A stretch of 64,000 nt of DNA from BQWY01 sp046351095. Its GTDB lineage: Bacteria > Nitrospirota > Nitrospiria > Nitrospirales > Nitrospiraceae. How positions within the stretch are numbered: the stretch's first letter is position 1; each line of letters starts with the position of its first letter. Where the stretch lies: contig JAXLZC010000001.1 in the NCBI GenBank assembly GCA_046351095.1, positions 496,001 to 560,000 of the forward strand, written 5' to 3'. The notes below the pieces were generated by a model. It did no database searches. It was not told the origin of the DNA and saw only the letters and a program-made list of their open reading frames with translations. Positions 34,655 through 43,578 of the stretch are shown in pieces. A program made the translations under genes and the position numbers.

Positions 34655-35385
34655 CGTGGCGTCTTCCCCTTCCAATGGCAGTCGTCGTAGATGGCGCAGG
34701 CGCCGCACTGGGGTTTGCGTGCCAGGCAGACGTAGCGACCATGCAGCAAGATCCGTTGCGAGCCACCCGTCCAGCGTTCGGCCGGGATGACGGCTTGGAG
34801 GTCGAGCTCGATCTTCTCCGGATCGTCGGAGGCCGATAGTCCCAGGCGCATGGCGAGACGCTTCACATGGGTGTCGACCACGATGGCCGGTTGCTTGAAG
34901 ACCTGGCCAAGGATGACGTTCGCCGTTTTGCGGCCGACCCCGGGCAAGGTGACCAATTCTTCCATCGTGGTCGGGACGTTTCCCCCGAACCGGTCGCGCA
35001 GCATCTGTCCACAGGCCATGATGCGCTGTGCTTTGCTTTTATAAAACCCGGTCGACTTGATCAACGTTTCTAACTCGGCTGGATCGGCCTTCGCGAAATC
35101 TGCCGCCTTGTGGTAGCGGCGAAACAACGCGGGCGTCACCATGTTCACACGTTGGTCGGTGCATTGCGCCGACAGGATCGTGGCCATCAAGAGTTGGAGC
35201 GGCGTCTCGTGGTCCAATTCGACGCGGGGCTCTTTGACCGACTCGTCCAACGCGATCAAGATGCGGAGCACACGCGCCCGTTGTGCCGGTGTGTTCCCCG
35301 CAACGGGAGCGCCTGCCGCCTGTTTGTTGTTCATACGCGCAGGGCGTCGAACAGGTTTTGGTGTTGTTTGTGTCCGTGGTGTCAT
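34651..35385 (-). CDS. nth: Endonuclease III (DNA glycosylase/AP lyase)
   Basis: Catalytic Lys lies in the helix-hairpin-helix LPGVGRKTANVILGQ and Asp in VVDTHVKRLAMRLG. The [4Fe-4S] cluster cysteines are spaced CLARKPQCGACAIYDDC (Cx6Cx2Cx5C) near the C-terminus. It removes oxidised pyrimidines in base excision repair. The ATG at 35385 is used; 35334 is also possible, and neither has a strong ribosome binding site. The frame is open further upstream into hflX, but that extension is Arg-rich and unconserved. Confidence 0.94.
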   Translation of the reverse strand: MTPRTQTTPKPVRRPARMNNKQAAGAPVAGNTPAQRARVLRILIALDESVKEPRVELDHETPLQLLMATILSAQCTDQRVNMVTPALFRRYHKAADFAKADPAELETLIKSTGFYKSKAQRIMACGQMLRDRFGGNVPTTMEELVTLPGVGRKTANVILGQVFKQPAIVVDTHVKRLAMRLGLSASDDPEKIELDLQAVIPAERWTGGSQRILLHGRYVCLARKPQCGACAIYDDCHWKGKTPR

Positions 35386-35428
35386 GGGGTATCGTTCGCT
35401 GGCGTATCGTACCGGTCCAGCGTAGTAC

Positions 35429-37234
35429 TTAGGAAGTCCGTCGGCGCCTGGTCGCTTTCTTCGGCGTGGCTTGTGCGACGACTGCCGCCTCCGCCTCGTC
35501 GTTGTTCTCACCGTCAGATTCTTGCCCGGTAACCGGTGTCTCTGTCTGGTAATCGTCCGCCTGCCATTGGTGCCACCAGCGGTAGGCTTCTGGGCGCTCG
35601 CGACGTAAGGCCGATAGCGTGCGATCCAGTTCTGCGATCAACGGCGGCAAGGTTGTCGGGTCGATGGCCGAGATGCCGATCGCGCCGAACCGTCGGCAAA
35701 GCGCCTCGCGTTCGGCCGGTGGAATACGATCACACTTGTTGAAGACGATCAGACGGCGGATGTCGCCGAGGTCCAACTCGCGCAAGATGTCGTCCACCGC
35801 CGTCATGTGCGGCGTCGGATCGCCGCTGCTGGCGTCCACGACGTGCAGCAGCACATCGGCGTCGCGCAGTTCGCGCAAGGTCGTCCGGAAAATCCCCATG
35901 AGGTCTTTGGGAAGATTTTGGATGAAGCCGACGGTGTCGGTGACGATCACTTCGCGATCGTGCGGAAAGCGCAAGCGGCGGCTCGATGTGTCGAGCGTAT
36001 CGAACAGGCGGTTGTGCGCAGGCACGGCGCTCTGCGTCAGTACATTCAATAGCGTGGACTTGCCTGCGTTGGTATAGCCGACGATGGACACCACGGGCAC
36101 GGCCTGCCGCTGCCGCCGCGCGCGCCGCTGATCCTGATGTCGCGCGAAGGTCGCCAGCTCGCGCTCCAGATGCGCGATGCGATCGCGCACGCGTCGTCGA
36201 TCCGTTTCCAATTTCGTTTCGCCGGGACCGCGTCCGCCGATCCCGCCGCCGAGCCGCGATAGCGAGAGGGTCGTCCCCTGCCCCGACAGGCGCGGCAGCA
36301 AATACCGCAGTTGCGCCAGTTCGACCTGGACCTTTCCTTCGCGTGTGTGCGCCCGCTGCGCGAAGATGTCGAGGATGAGTTGTGTACGGTCGATCACGCG
36401 CAAATCAGTCACGTCGCCGATCGCGCGCACCTGCGCGGGCGAGAGGTCTTGATCGACGATCAAGAGCGACGCGCCATGCTGGAGCGTCGTAATGACGACG
36501 TCTTTCAGCTTGCCGCTTCCCATCAGATATTTCGCATGCGGTTCCGTGACGCGTTGAACGATACGATCCAAAACAGCGATACCGGCAGATTCCGCCAGCT
36601 CGGCCAATTCCGTCAGCCGTTCTTCCTGTTCGAGTCGGCTGCTGGTACTGGCGCTGACAAGGACCGCACCCTCCTGCCCGTCCGGCACACGGTGGCCTTC
36701 GTGAGCGGTGACCAGGTGCGCATCGAGTTCCTCGACGAATTGTCCGCAGTTGAATACGAGGCCGTGAAAGGCTGCCTTCGGGCGAATCTCGTACGCCGGT
36801 CGTTCCGGTGTCGGCGGGATGAGATGCGCCAGCTGAATCTGTTGTGGGAAGCCTTCGTGATCGAGCTCCAAGCCCGCGAACAGATCCAAGCGATGCAGCG
36901 CCAGATTGATGGCGTCTTCGCGGGTGACGAGGTCGCCCTTCAATGGGATATTCACGAATCGGACGCCACGGAGCGCCTGCGTGCTCCCGCGTGGTTTCGG
37001 CAAGGTCAGCAAGGCCTCGGTCCACTCGCGCCCGACGATCACGGTTTCTACTGCGCCGCGGCGAGAAATCAGCACGCCGAGCGGTCGCGCGATCTCCGTC
37101 GCCAGTAATCCGGCGGTTCGTGCCAGCTCCGCGCTGACGACCTGCTCAGGCGGGACACGACGTCTGGTGAGGTGTTCGAGCTGGATGAGGTGGCTCGGTT
37201 TGAGGCCGGCCGTGTGACCGATGACGTGTGAAAT
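35429..37234 (-). CDS. hflX: Ribosome-associated GTPase HflX, long form, apparent ATT start
   Basis: The GTPase domain has GYTNAGKSTLLN (G1), DTVGFI (G3) and NKCDR (G4). The HflX-specific glycine-rich region LSRLGGGIGGRGPGETKLE precedes it. HflX binds 50S subunits and splits stalled ribosomes. The first ATG/GTG/TTG in frame is the GTG at 37075, but translation of the 53 codons upstream gives HVIGHTAGLKPSHLIQLEHL and RRRVPPEQVVSAELARTAGL, matching, from memory, the N-terminus of long HflX proteins. These codons are open and contain no standard start. An ATT at 37234-37232 lies 6 bases after GAGGGAG, so it is the best start. That gives 601 residues. Details are in the findings. Confidence 0.85.
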   Translation of the reverse strand: MSHVIGHTAGLKPSHLIQLEHLTRRRVPPEQVVSAELARTAGLLATEIARPLGVLISRRGAVETVIVGREWTEALLTLPKPRGSTQALRGVRFVNIPLKGDLVTREDAINLALHRLDLFAGLELDHEGFPQQIQLAHLIPPTPERPAYEIRPKAAFHGLVFNCGQFVEELDAHLVTAHEGHRVPDGQEGAVLVSASTSSRLEQEERLTELAELAESAGIAVLDRIVQRVTEPHAKYLMGSGKLKDVVITTLQHGASLLIVDQDLSPAQVRAIGDVTDLRVIDRTQLILDIFAQRAHTREGKVQVELAQLRYLLPRLSGQGTTLSLSRLGGGIGGRGPGETKLETDRRRVRDRIAHLERELATFARHQDQRRARRQRQAVPVVSIVGYTNAGKSTLLNVLTQSAVPAHNRLFDTLDTSSRRLRFPHDREVIVTDTVGFIQNLPKDLMGIFRTTLRELRDADVLLHVVDASSGDPTPHMTAVDDILRELDLGDIRRLIVFNKCDRIPPAEREALCRRFGAIGISAIDPTTLPPLIAELDRTLSALRRERPEAYRWWHQWQADDYQTETPVTGQESDGENNDEAEAAVVAQATPKKATRRRRTS

Positions 37235-37248
37235 GGGTCGCTCCCTCT
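37232..37248 (-). promoter_or_regulatory. Shine-Dalgarno and ATT start of hflX
   Basis: AGAGGGAG (37241-37248 on the minus strand) is followed by CGACCC and ATT at 37234-37232. The spacing of 6 is ideal. The tsaD stop (TAA) lies just upstream at 37254, so the SD sits in the short gap between genes. Confidence 0.6.
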
Positions 37249-37253
37249 GCCCG

Positions 37254-38408
37254 TTAGGACCTGGTCTGGGTGGCGGTGGGTCGTCGTGTCCGAGTCGCGT
37301 GACTCGTTGAAGCCGGCGTCAGCCCTGCAATCGGAAGATCGGCTGCCGATTCGGCATCCAACGGCGCCTGCCGTCCGGCGCGAAATGTTGCAAGCCCTGC
37401 GGCGGCGACCATCGCCGCATTGTCGGTGCAGAACGACACAGGCGGCACACTCAACCGGATCCCTTCGCGTGTCGCCATCTCCGTCATGCGCGTCCGTAGG
37501 CGTGAATTTGCCGAGACCCCGCCTACGACGGCCAATGCCGAGACGCCTGTCTGTTTGACGGCGCCGACGGCACGATCGACCAGCACATCCACGATGGCTT
37601 CTTGAAAACTCGCGGTCAGGTCCGGCAAGCGGTCGACCATTTTCCATTCCGGATGGTCGCGCAAAAAATACAGCAGCGAGGTCTTGAGCCCGCTGAAGCT
37701 GACGTTCAGCGAGCTACCGCCGTTCGCCGTCCGAGCAGGCCGTCGCGCGCGGGGAAATCGAATGGCATCGGGCCGCCCGCCGCGCGCAAGCCGGTCGATG
37801 GCCGGACCGCCGGGATACCCAAGCCCCAGCAGCTTGGCGGCTTTGTCGAAGGCTTCGCCAGCTGCATCGTCGACGGTACGTCCGAGGAGCGTGTACTTCG
37901 ATGGCCCATGCACTCGGTACAGATGCGTATGCCCGCCGGACACCACAAGCACGACGGCGTCGCGCGGAAAATCCGGCTGGGCGAGCCAGGCCGACGCGAT
38001 GTGCCCTTCCAAATGATTCACGAGCAGCAGCGGACGCTTTAACGCGTAGGCGCAGGCTTTGGCGTAGTTCACGCCGACGAGCAGCGCCCCGGCCAATCCC
38101 GGGCCTTGGGTAACGGCGACGGCGGAGAGGTCTTTCCAGCTGCAATGGGCCTCGCGAAGCGCCCGCTGGGCGATCGAGTCGATGGCCTCGATATGTCGGC
38201 GTGCGGCGAGTTCAGGGACCACGCCGCCGAACGGCGCATGGGTGTCGTGCTGCGAGGCAACAACATTGGACAGGATGGTGCCCTGCAGGTCGACCACAGC
38301 GGCGGCGGTTTCGTCGCAGGAACTTTCGATGGCGAGGATACGACCGTCGGCGTGGGGCGATTGCGGCGGTGTCGCGGGGGCAGTCGAGGCTGTGGGGCGT
38401 GAGGACAT
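37254..38408 (-). CDS. tsaD: tRNA N6-adenosine threonylcarbamoyltransferase
   Basis: The protein contains ILAIESSCDETAAAVVD at the start of the domain, the metal-binding HIEAIDS and NHLEGHIASA histidines, and VVSGGHTHLYRV, all characteristic of the Kae1/TsaD family. With TsaB, TsaE and TsaC it makes t6A at position 37 of ANN-decoding tRNAs. The ATG at 38408 gives 384 residues; the long frame further upstream runs over the clpC terminator and is not credible. It is the first gene of the long leftward operon. Confidence 0.95.
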   Translation of the reverse strand: MSSRPTASTAPATPPQSPHADGRILAIESSCDETAAAVVDLQGTILSNVVASQHDTHAPFGGVVPELAARRHIEAIDSIAQRALREAHCSWKDLSAVAVTQGPGLAGALLVGVNYAKACAYALKRPLLLVNHLEGHIASAWLAQPDFPRDAVVLVVSGGHTHLYRVHGPSKYTLLGRTVDDAAGEAFDKAAKLLGLGYPGGPAIDRLARGGRPDAIRFPRARRPARTANGGSSLNVSFSGLKTSLLYFLRDHPEWKMVDRLPDLTASFQEAIVDVLVDRAVGAVKQTGVSALAVVGGVSANSRLRTRMTEMATREGIRLSVPPVSFCTDNAAMVAAAGLATFRAGRQAPLDAESAADLPIAGLTPASTSHATRTRRPTATQTRS

Positions 38409-38431
38409 CCCCCAGTACCTATCACAAACAC

Positions 38432-38472
38432 AACGACGGCCTCTATGGGGATCTCCCGTAGAGGCCGTCGTT
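38432..38472 (-). terminator. Terminator of clpC
   Basis: AACGACGGCCTCTA (38432-38445) and TAGAGGCCGTCGTT (38459-38472) form a perfect 14-bp stem with a 13-base loop. On the minus strand the next bases are GTGTTTGTGAT, moderately T-rich. It separates clpC from tsaD. Confidence 0.75.
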
Positions 38473-38509
38473 CCAGAGGATCGCTCTGTATGACAAAACG
38501 TCTTGGCGA

Positions 38510-40939
38510 TTACACCTCGGCCATGACGGCCGCTTCCTCGAAGGACGGTGCGCCGTCCTTGAGCACGACCTTGATGCGGCGCGCCTCTTTGAAGCGGCCC
38601 TTGATCAATTCTTCCGACAACGGATCGCCGAGGTTGCGCTGGATCGTCCGGCGCATCGGGCGCGCGCCGTAGAGCGGCTGGTAGCCCTCTTGGATGAGCC
38701 ACTGCTTGACCTCGTCGCTGACCTCGATCTGGATCGTCTTCTCCAGCAACCGGCTGTTGAGCTCGGCCAACAGGATGTCGAGGATCGAGTAGAGGTGCAC
38801 CTTGTCCAGCGGGTGGAACACCACGATTTCGTCGATCCGGTTCAGGAACTCCGGGCTGAAGTTGCGGCGCAACTCGCCCATGACGTCTTCCTTGATCTTC
38901 TTGTCGTGCACCGCTTCTTCGGTGCTCTGGAAACCCAGCGACGTGTTGCGCTGAATGAGCTTCGTACCCAGGTTCGAGGTCATGATGACCACGGTGTTCT
39001 TGAAATCGACCTTGCGGCCCAAGCTGTCGGTCAACATGCCGTCGTCCAGGACTTGGAGCAGCACGTTGAACACATCCGGGTGGGCCTTTTCGATTTCGTC
39101 GAACAACACCACGGAGTACGGACGGCGACGGACTTTTTCCGTCAACTGCCCGCCTTCCTCGTAGCCGACGTAGCCCGGAGGGGCGCCGAACAGCCGCGAG
39201 CTGGTGAACTTCTCCTGGTACTCGGACATGTCCACACGAATGAGCGCGTCCTCGGTATTAAAGAGGAACTCGGCCAACGCGCGGGCCAACTCCGTCTTCC
39301 CGACACCCGTCGGACCCAAGAAGATAAAGGAGCCGATCGGCTTCTTCGTTTCCTTCAGGCCGGCGCGCGAACGACGGATGGCGCGGGCCACCGCGGAGAT
39401 GGCTTCGTCCTGACCGATGACGCGGCGGTGGAGGAACTCCTCCATCCGCAAGAGTTTGTTCGACTCTTCTTCTTCGAGCTTAAAGAGCGGAATGCCGGTC
39501 ATCTTGGAGACGACGTAGGCGACGTCTTCCTTGCCGATCACCGGCTTGTTTTTTTCCTGATTCTTTTTCCACTCGCGCTTCGATTCTTCGAGCAGCTTCC
39601 GCAGGCGCTCTTCTTCCTCGCGATGGCGGACCGCCTCCTCGAAGTTTTGCATCGAGATGGCGACTTCCTTTTCGCGGGAGACGCGCTTCAGTTCCTGCTC
39701 CATCGCCTTCAGCTCGCCCGGGAGCGCGTAGGTCTGGAGTTTGGCGCGGGAGCCGGTTTCGTCGATCAAGTCGATCGCCTTGTCCGGCAGGAAGCGATCG
39801 GTGATATACCGATCCGACAGCTTCACCGACTCGACGATCGCTTCGTCCGTGATCTCCACACTATGATGTTCTTCGTACCGATCGCGCAGCCCTTGGATGA
39901 TCCGGATCGTCTCATCGACGCTCGGCGGCTGGACATGGATCGGTTGGAAGCGGCGCTTGAGGGCGCCGTCCTTTTCGATGTGCTTGCGGTATTCGTCGAG
40001 GGTCGTGGCGCCGATACATTGAATTTCGCCGCGCGACAAGGCGGGCTTCAACATATTAGACGCGTCGATGGAGCCTTCCGCGGCGCCCGCGCCGACCAGC
40101 GTGTGCAACTCATCGATGAAGATGATGATGTTGCCCGCCTGCGCAATTTCCTTCATCACGACCTTCAGGCGCTCTTCGAACTGGCCGCGATATTTTGTGC
40201 CGGCCACGAGCGACCCTAGGTCGAGGGCGATCACGCGACGGTTGAGCAAATTGTCGGGCACTTCCGAAGTGACGATCCGCTGCGCGAGGCCTTCGACAAT
40301 AGCCGTCTTGCCGACGCCGGATTCGCCGATCAGGACCGGATTGTTTTTCGTGCGACGGCTCAAGATCTGGAGCACGCGCTCGATTTCGTCCGACCGACCG
40401 ATCACCGGATCGAGCTGGCCTTCCTGCGCCATCTGTGTGAGGTCGCGGCCGAATTCGTCCAGCGCGGGCGTGTTGCTCTTGCGGTCGCGTTCGCGTGGGG
40501 CGGACTTGCGCAAGAACGTGACGGTGAGCTGACGCGCCGTCAGGAGGTTCGCGCCGAGGCTGCGGAGGATCTTGCCGCCGATGCCCTCCTCCTCGCGGAG
40601 CAGGCCGAGCAGCAAGTGCTCGCTACCGATATGATTGTGGCCGAGCAACCGCGCTTCCTCGACGGCGTACTCGATGACTTTCTTGACCCGTGGGCTGAAC
40701 GGAATTTCCCCGAAGGTCATCGTCGTGCCGCCGCCCGGCAGATTCCGTTCGATCTCGAGGCGGATCTGTTCCGGAGACAAGCCCATCTTCTTGAGAATCA
40801 TGAGGGCGATGCCGTCGGACTCGCGCAAGATGGCGAGCACCAGGTGCTCCGTCCCAAGATAGTCGTTCTGATGGCGTTCGGCTTCTTCTCGGGCGAGGAT
40901 GATGATCTTCCGACCCTTGTCTGTGAATCGTTCGAACAT
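38510..40939 (-). CDS. clpC: ClpC-type ATP-dependent unfoldase subunit
   Basis: The 809 residues show two Clp N-repeats (about 1-145), AAA domain 1 with Walker A GESGVGKT (about 212-219) and Walker B IIFIDELH, a middle region with a UVR motif (ISMQNFEEAVRHREEEERL), and AAA domain 2 with GPTGVGKTEL. It unfolds proteins for the ClpP protease. AAAGGAGG precedes the ATG and a good sigma-70 promoter lies about 70 bases upstream. No mcsA, mcsB or ctsR gene is adjacent, unlike in Firmicutes. Confidence 0.96.
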   Translation of the reverse strand: MFERFTDKGRKIIILAREEAERHQNDYLGTEHLVLAILRESDGIALMILKKMGLSPEQIRLEIERNLPGGGTTMTFGEIPFSPRVKKVIEYAVEEARLLGHNHIGSEHLLLGLLREEEGIGGKILRSLGANLLTARQLTVTFLRKSAPRERDRKSNTPALDEFGRDLTQMAQEGQLDPVIGRSDEIERVLQILSRRTKNNPVLIGESGVGKTAIVEGLAQRIVTSEVPDNLLNRRVIALDLGSLVAGTKYRGQFEERLKVVMKEIAQAGNIIIFIDELHTLVGAGAAEGSIDASNMLKPALSRGEIQCIGATTLDEYRKHIEKDGALKRRFQPIHVQPPSVDETIRIIQGLRDRYEEHHSVEITDEAIVESVKLSDRYITDRFLPDKAIDLIDETGSRAKLQTYALPGELKAMEQELKRVSREKEVAISMQNFEEAVRHREEEERLRKLLEESKREWKKNQEKNKPVIGKEDVAYVVSKMTGIPLFKLEEEESNKLLRMEEFLHRRVIGQDEAISAVARAIRRSRAGLKETKKPIGSFIFLGPTGVGKTELARALAEFLFNTEDALIRVDMSEYQEKFTSSRLFGAPPGYVGYEEGGQLTEKVRRRPYSVVLFDEIEKAHPDVFNVLLQVLDDGMLTDSLGRKVDFKNTVVIMTSNLGTKLIQRNTSLGFQSTEEAVHDKKIKEDVMGELRRNFSPEFLNRIDEIVVFHPLDKVHLYSILDILLAELNSRLLEKTIQIEVSDEVKQWLIQEGYQPLYGARPMRRTIQRNLGDPLSEELIKGRFKEARRIKVVLKDGAPSFEEAAVMAEV

Positions 40940-41003
40940 CCTGCCTCCTTTGTGTGAACCTCACTGTAATGCGAGGTGCAACACACTGAAAAATCGTGAA
41001 CTC

Positions 41004-41032
41004 AGTGTAACGAGAGGCCTAGGAGGTGTCAA
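41004..41032 (-). promoter_or_regulatory. Sigma-70-like promoter of clpC
   Basis: On the minus strand, TTGACA (41027-41032), a 17-base spacer and TACACT (41004-41009). Confidence 0.6.
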
Positions 41033-41179
41033 GATTTCTGCAGGATTCGGAAGGCCCGCACCACGCGCCGATTCGCGCCGACGCGCGCGCGTCGGCGCCC
41101 GCGTGTATGTCGGCACGTGCGATGCGCGAGGGATGCTGCGTGGCATCGGACAGTCAATCCGTCTGTGGTCTGCAACTAC

Positions 41180-42109
41180 TTAATTGCGATTCAGTAGTGT
41201 GTGATGTGCGCGTCGTAGTGCGTCGGACATCTCCGTGCAGTATTGGACGATGGGGGATCCCGAAAAGGCGGTGGAGACTTCCAACGTGTCCTGAACGACG
41301 AACAGCCCGTGTCGACGAACCAGCTTGGCTGGAATGGCCATACAAGTGAATTGCTCGGGAGCACGGAGGAAACCGACGGCGAGAAGGTCGAAGGGGTAAA
41401 ACCCCGATGCTCCGAGTATCTCTTCTGAAAAGGTACGCCAGCGCTCCGCGTCATTCGCCGGCCACGTTTCCATAGGTGTCCGGTCACGAAGGGTCCGCAA
41501 CCCATCCTGCGACACGCTGACCTGTCGTCCAATCTCGAATGGGATGAGCGTGAGTGGGATTCCGGAACGAAGTACGCTCTCCACCGCGTCCGGATCCTTC
41601 CGCACATTCATATCGTGGAAATGCAGAATCGGATGGTTCCCGACGCGAAAGGATTGTCCGGGACGCTGTCCGGCGACGGCGACAATCGCGGTAATGCGAT
41701 GAGCCAGTTCGGGATGGGCACTCAACAGAAGCGCAATGTTGGTGAGAGGACCGAGTGCAAGGACGGTTGCCGAAGAGTCGGCCAAGGCTTGTTCCAATGC
41801 AAGGACCGCAGGCGGAAGGCTAGAAGTCTTCCTCAGCGGACGATCCGCCCCGTGCGTAATCGCCGGTTGCGCCCTACCCGGCTCCAGTGCATGAAGCACA
41901 TTGAGGAGGGCGTGTGCGCTCTGCGTCGATTGCTCGACGGTGACGTTTCCGAATACGGTGCTGATACCGGCGATCTGAAGGGCCGAGGATCGAAATGCCG
42001 CAACGATAGCCCAACAGTCGTCGACGTCTTAGGTGACGTCTAAGCCGCTGGCAGGATCTGTGTCGATCCAGATGGGCTCTGCACCAATGGACCATGGATC
42101 ACAAAGCAC
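41180..42109 (-). pseudogene. Nucleoside hydrolase gene interrupted by an in-frame TAA
   Basis: A GTG at 42109 opens a frame that reads EPIWIDTDPASGLDVT, then TAA (42031-42029), then DVDDCWAIVAAFRSSALQIAG and GISTVFGNVTVEQ, and continues with TVLALGPLTNIALLLSAHPEL to the end of an inosine-uridine nucleoside hydrolase. The total of 310 codons matches the family. The stop lies inside the Ca2+-binding DxDxxxDD motif. Without readthrough only a fragment from 41899 (about 239 residues), lacking the metal site, could be made. Nucleoside hydrolases cleave the N-glycosidic bond for base salvage. See findings for tests. Confidence 0.8.
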
Positions 42110-42131
42110 GCACACGAGGCAGATCACACAC

Positions 42132-42752
42132 CTAGGGAACATGCCGCATCCCTATCACGCAGACGGCAGGAACAGGCGTGAGCGCGAGTTCTTCGGTACG
42201 GATGTGGCAAAAGTGCGCCTGCTCGAGATGGTGGCGGATGGCTTGCGCTATGTCCAGTGCTTGCTCTTTGGTTGGATGGGCGCCTCTCGGCATATAGGTC
42301 GTTGCCAAGCGGCCTCCTGGTTTGAGTGCCCCATGGAGTTTTGCAAAGATAGCAGCCTGGTCTTCAATGAATTGCACGACGTTGATCCAGAAAATCTTGT
42401 CGAAGGACTCGCTCGGGAACGCCACATCGTCGATGCGTCCCACCTGAAGACGGAGTCGGCCATCGGCTACTGCGCGCGCGTTGCGAGCCTCGGCTTGCTG
42501 CAACATGGTGAGGGAATGGTCGAGCCCGACAACGAGCCCAGTCGTTGCGCGTGCGAGGCAGGCTTCCAAGGCGACTCCTGGCCCACATCCAATCTCCAGG
42601 ACATGATCGCTCGCCTCGATTTGGAGTAAGTCCACCGTCCACTGGTTCCGGTGTCGATTGGATCGACGGTGAGCCATGATCCAGCCCGCGAGTCGACCGG
42701 CAACTCCGTGCGGTTTTTCAAATTGTGACCCTACGTATATTTGGAGACTCAT
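42132..42752 (-). CDS. Class I SAM-dependent methyltransferase (type 11-like)
   Basis: VLEIGCGPGVALEACLARA (about 50-70) is the SAM motif, followed by VVGLDHSLTML and, later, WINVVQFIEDQAAIFAKLHG and ALKPGGRLATTY, the usual post-motif order. 206 residues, single domain. It lies between the broken nucleoside hydrolase gene and marR, all leftward. The substrate cannot be read, but methyltransferases next to MarR regulators are often stress linked. Confidence 0.85.
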   Translation of the reverse strand: MSLQIYVGSQFEKPHGVAGRLAGWIMAHRRSNRHRNQWTVDLLQIEASDHVLEIGCGPGVALEACLARATTGLVVGLDHSLTMLQQAEARNARAVADGRLRLQVGRIDDVAFPSESFDKIFWINVVQFIEDQAAIFAKLHGALKPGGRLATTYMPRGAHPTKEQALDIAQAIRHHLEQAHFCHIRTEELALTPVPAVCVIGMRHVP

Positions 42753-42840
42753 GGTGTGTTTCTCCTCCTCACCCGCAACAGTGTGAGCCTGTGTCCGCCT
42801 CGCCTGCGATCCTGGGTGTCGGACGTGGCCCGGTATCGCG

Positions 42841-43344
42841 TCAGGCTCGCTTCACCCTGCGGCGACGCGGCAAGACAGGCCGATTGGGCACATGTGTACC
42901 GTCCGCCTGCATCTGCCGCAGGCCCCTTGTGAGTGTCTTCAAGGTTGCAGCCGTGTCGTTTAAGTGCTCCAGGCGATGCTCCTGAGCGAGCGTCTCCAAG
43001 GCGCTGTGTTCCCGACCTTGAATTGTCTTGAAAGCGTCGCGCCCCTTCTGGGTCAGTGCCACGAAGGGAGATCGTAGATGGTCCGGGTTATCGCGAAGGG
43101 TGACCAGCCCGGATTCCAGCAGCGCGTGTACCGTGACTTGAATGTGTTGACGCGACACGCCTTTGATGGACGCGATCTGCGGAACAGTCATCTCGCCGTT
43201 TTCCAAGAGGCATTCTTGTACGGCTCGCATCGACGCGGTGATGCCGAGGTCGCGATGCATGTCGTCACTGAGCGACTTCAAATTATTGAAACAGGTTCGC
43301 ACTTCACGAATGACTTGGTACAGCTGCCTAGATTTTGCGCTCAC
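42841..43344 (-). CDS. MarR-family transcription regulator
   Basis: The winged helix-turn-helix is in EMTVPQIASIKGVSRQHIQV followed by the wing region DNPDHLRSPFVALTQKGRDAF (about 55-110). Flanking helices (about 1-45 and 115-150) form the dimer interface. The C-terminus is basic (PRRRRVKRA). The intergenic segment upstream contains two nearly identical 17-bp palindromes and face-to-face promoters, so the protein probably represses both itself and the divergent lipoprotein gene. Confidence 0.88.
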   Translation of the reverse strand: MSAKSRQLYQVIREVRTCFNNLKSLSDDMHRDLGITASMRAVQECLLENGEMTVPQIASIKGVSRQHIQVTVHALLESGLVTLRDNPDHLRSPFVALTQKGRDAFKTIQGREHSALETLAQEHRLEHLNDTAATLKTLTRGLRQMQADGTHVPNRPVLPRRRRVKRA

Positions 43345-43393
43345 ATGAGCTCCTTCATGCGCGTGTAGTCGCTATCAGCGATGTTAGGGTACA

Positions 43394-43422
43394 TTGACAA
43401 TATAGTTGTCAGTCTATAAAGT
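43394..43422 (+). promoter_or_regulatory. Rightward promoter of the divergent lipoprotein gene
   Basis: TTGACA (43394-43399), a 17-base spacer, TAAAGT (43417-43422); TATAAA at 43415-43420 is an alternative -10. The -35 overlaps operator 1. Confidence 0.55.
43395..43411. promoter_or_regulatory. MarR operator 1
   Basis: TGACAA-TATAG-TTGTCA, a 17-bp palindrome with 6-bp arms, overlapping the -35 of the rightward promoter. Confidence 0.65.
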
Positions 43423-43439
43423 GGCAACGAAGTTGTCAA
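43411..43439 (-). promoter_or_regulatory. Leftward promoter of marR
   Basis: On the minus strand, TTGACA (43434-43439), a 17-base spacer, TAGACT (43411-43416). The -35 lies in operator 2 and the two opposing -10 boxes abut. Confidence 0.55.
43422..43438. promoter_or_regulatory. MarR operator 2
   Basis: TGGCAA-CGAAG-TTGTCA, 17 bp, one mismatch between arms, 27 bp centre to centre from operator 1. AGTTGTCA is repeated directly in both. Confidence 0.62.
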
Positions 43440-43578
43440 TGTAACGCCATCGCTCGGCGATTCTCTTGGTCTAGGGGCCTCGTGGGCATCGCATTTTGGT
43501 TTCGGTTTGTTGCGGGGTCGGGTGTATGAAAGGAAGAGGGCGGGCGCGCCGTGCGTAGCGAGTAATCACGGAGGACAT

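Noticed and set aside
37255..38702. Long upstream extension of tsaD
   Set aside because: The extra 98 residues cross the clpC terminator hairpin and show no homology; the ATG at 38408 begins the domain.
38690..40219. Rightward frame of 509 residues
   Set aside because: It is antisense to clpC, which has clear AAA motifs; the antisense product is low complexity in D, H and L.
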